DNA from: Sutterella sp.
GTDB taxonomy: Bacteria > Pseudomonadota > Gammaproteobacteria > Burkholderiales > Burkholderiaceae_F
Length of the DNA: 6,898 nucleotides
Assembly (NCBI GenBank): GCA_020025965.1
Contig: JAHHRG010000079.1
Coordinates: 1 to 6,898 of the forward strand
Direction of reading: 5' to 3'
This document shows, piece after piece, positions 6,579-6,898 of the stretch. The notes beneath the pieces were generated by a model. That model saw nothing but the letters and a program-made list of their open reading frames with translations. It made no database searches and was not told the DNA's origin. How positions within the stretch are numbered: position 1 is the stretch's first letter; every line of letters starts with the position of its first letter. A program made the translations under genes and the position numbers.

Positions 6579-6625
6579 TTTCGCCCACGCCCTCAATTTT
6601 AAAGAGAGGGTGTTGTAGTGCGAAA
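6579..6625 (-). promoter_or_regulatory. Candidate pause/1:2 hairpin spanning the Thr codons of the thrS leader
   Basis: Minus strand TTTCGC (6620-6625, inside the leader ORF just before the Thr codons) pairs perfectly with GCGAAA (6579-6584), and CCCTC (6606-6610) pairs with GAGGG (6590-6594) around an 11-nt loop. The Thr codons lie in the intervening internal loop, so a ribosome stalled there would open this fold. Competing pairings exist: 6617-6623 with the terminator 5' arm at 6543-6549 (7 bp, one G-U), and 6582-6588 with the terminator 3' arm at 6532-6538 (7 bp, three G-U). Which one serves as antiterminator is not clear by eye. Confidence 0.45.
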
Positions 6626-6643
6626 GTCCTTATTAAGACACAT
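6599..6643 (-). CDS. Putative threonine-rich leader peptide of thrS
   Basis: A 14-codon ORF, MCLNKDFRTTTPSL, ending in TAA at 6599-6601. Residues 9-11 are three consecutive threonines (ACT ACA ACA, 6611-6619). It starts 25 nt after the tRNA-Val 3' end; a stop codon (TAG) lies three codons before the ATG, so no other start is available in this frame. The ribosome site is weak: GGGA about 10 nt upstream. It is followed by a hairpin-rich stretch and then the intrinsic terminator before thrS. That is the arrangement of leader peptides such as thrL or pheM, where slow translation of the cognate codons prevents termination. The Thr run and placement are seen directly; translation and attenuation are inference. 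Three Thr in a short ORF could arise by chance, so confidence is moderate. Confidence 0.6.
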   Translation of the reverse strand: MCLNKDFRTTTPSL

Positions 6644-6668
6644 TATCTACAAATCCCAAATAAAATTC

Positions 6669-6745
6669 TGGTAGGCACGATTGGACTCGAACCAACGACC
6701 CCCACCATGTCAAGGTGATGCTCTAACCAACTGAGCTACGTGCCT
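6669..6745 (-). tRNA. tRNA-Val (anticodon GAC)
   Basis: A complete 77-nt cloverleaf including an encoded CCA. The acceptor stem AGGCACG/CGTGCCT is perfectly paired, the D arm is GCTC/GAGC, and the anticodon stem is TCACC/GGTGG with loop TTGACAT, placing GAC at 6709-6711. The variable loop is 5 nt and the T arm is GTTGG TTCGAGT CCAAT. GAC reads GTC and GTT valine codons. It lies 25 nt before the thrS leader ORF and 98 nt after a second identical gene; it is probably the first element of the thrS transcript. Confidence 0.98.
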
Positions 6746-6757
6746 GTCAAGGTTTTA

Positions 6758-6786
6758 ATTATGCCCGAGAGTACTCTAAAAAGCAA
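6758..6786 (-). promoter_or_regulatory. Candidate sigma-70 promoter for tRNA-Val and thrS
   Basis: On the minus strand a -35 TTGCTT (6781-6786) and a -10 CATAAT (6758-6763, five of six consensus bases) are separated by 17 bp. Transcription would start about 5-6 nt before the mature tRNA 5' end. It is the best promoter I see in the right part of the window and, because no promoter fits between the tRNA and the leader ORF, probably drives thrS too. A 10-bp perfect palindrome AGAGTACTCT (6768-6777) lies in the spacer. Confidence 0.55.
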
Positions 6787-6794
6787 ACTCGACA

Positions 6795-6816
6795 AAAGCA
6801 GTTCTTGCTCTGCTTT
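6795..6816 (-). terminator. Weak hairpin between the two tRNA-Val genes
   Basis: Minus strand AAAGCAG pairs with CTGCTTT (7 bp, 8-nt loop), 27 nt after the 3' end of the upstream tRNA. Only a four-T run that is mostly part of the stem follows, so it is a poor intrinsic terminator; it may be a processing or partial termination signal. Confidence 0.35.
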
Positions 6817-6843
6817 CCTCAGCCTCAACCCTTAAAAAAGGAT

Positions 6844-6898
6844 TGGTAGGCACGATTGGACTCGAACCAACGACCCCCACCATGTCAAGGTGATGCTC
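6844..6898 (-). tRNA. tRNA-Val (anticodon GAC), 5' part cut by window edge
   Basis: The 3' 55 nt of a second tRNA-Val, identical to the complete copy over all visible positions, with GAC at 6884-6886 and an encoded CCA at 6844-6846. The acceptor 5' strand and most of the D arm lie outside the window. The flanks differ from those of the other copy, so the duplication is confined to the tRNA as far as can be seen. Confidence 0.95.

Noticed and set aside
6642..6647. GATAAT as a -10 box for thrS right after tRNA-Val.
   Set aside because: It overlaps the leader ATG and the -35 position reads CAGAAT, a poor match.
1..6898. Mobile elements, CRISPR arrays, defence or phage genes.
   Set aside because: No transposase, regular repeat array or foreign-looking gene is seen; every sizeable coding region is a core translation gene.

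Overview
The window is a minus-strand translation operon of a bacterium. Read in the direction of transcription (right to left) it runs: tRNA-Val (cut by the right edge), tRNA-Val, a short threonine-rich leader ORF with an intrinsic terminator, thrS (threonyl-tRNA synthetase), infC (IF-3), rpmI (bL35), rplT (bL20), a strong intrinsic terminator plus about 300 nt of structured leader, pheS and the first 608 codons of pheT (cut by the left edge). All genes are on one strand and no mobile element, CRISPR array or foreign-looking gene is visible.

The order thrS-infC-rpmI-rplT-pheS-pheT is widespread in Proteobacteria. The protein sequences (PheS of 338 aa, IF-3 beginning ?-ANDRKHRINGEI, L20 beginning MPRVKRGVTARARHKK) and a GAC tRNA-Val in front of thrS look betaproteobacterial, order Burkholderiales. 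The moderate GC content for that group suggests something near Sutterellaceae, but this lineage guess is an inference from memory of homologues, not a computed result.

The coding genes are ordinary; the regulatory RNA between them is the interesting part. (1) Between tRNA-Val and thrS lies a 14-codon ORF, MCLNKDFRTTTPSL, with three consecutive Thr codons. It is followed by a 12-bp terminator hairpin with a U8 tract that ends 31 nt before the thrS ATG. This is the layout of a ribosome-mediated transcription attenuator responding to threonyl-tRNA supply. The E. coli thrS control I know of is instead translational, by operator mimicry of tRNA-Thr. (2) infC appears to start at AUA, a rare codon class that IF-3 itself discriminates against, which suggests autoregulation. 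(3) The infC-rpmI gap holds a 51-nt compound hairpin with a competing pairing and no U tract, a candidate L20 operator. (4) rplT is followed by a 14-bp terminator, then a leader before pheS in which pieces of the terminator stem recur inside a second hairpin.

Functionally the cluster makes two aminoacyl-tRNA synthetases, one initiation factor, two large-subunit proteins and a tRNA, all parts of the translation machinery. Each module seems to have its own RNA-level control point superimposed on transcription from a promoter in front of the tRNA genes.
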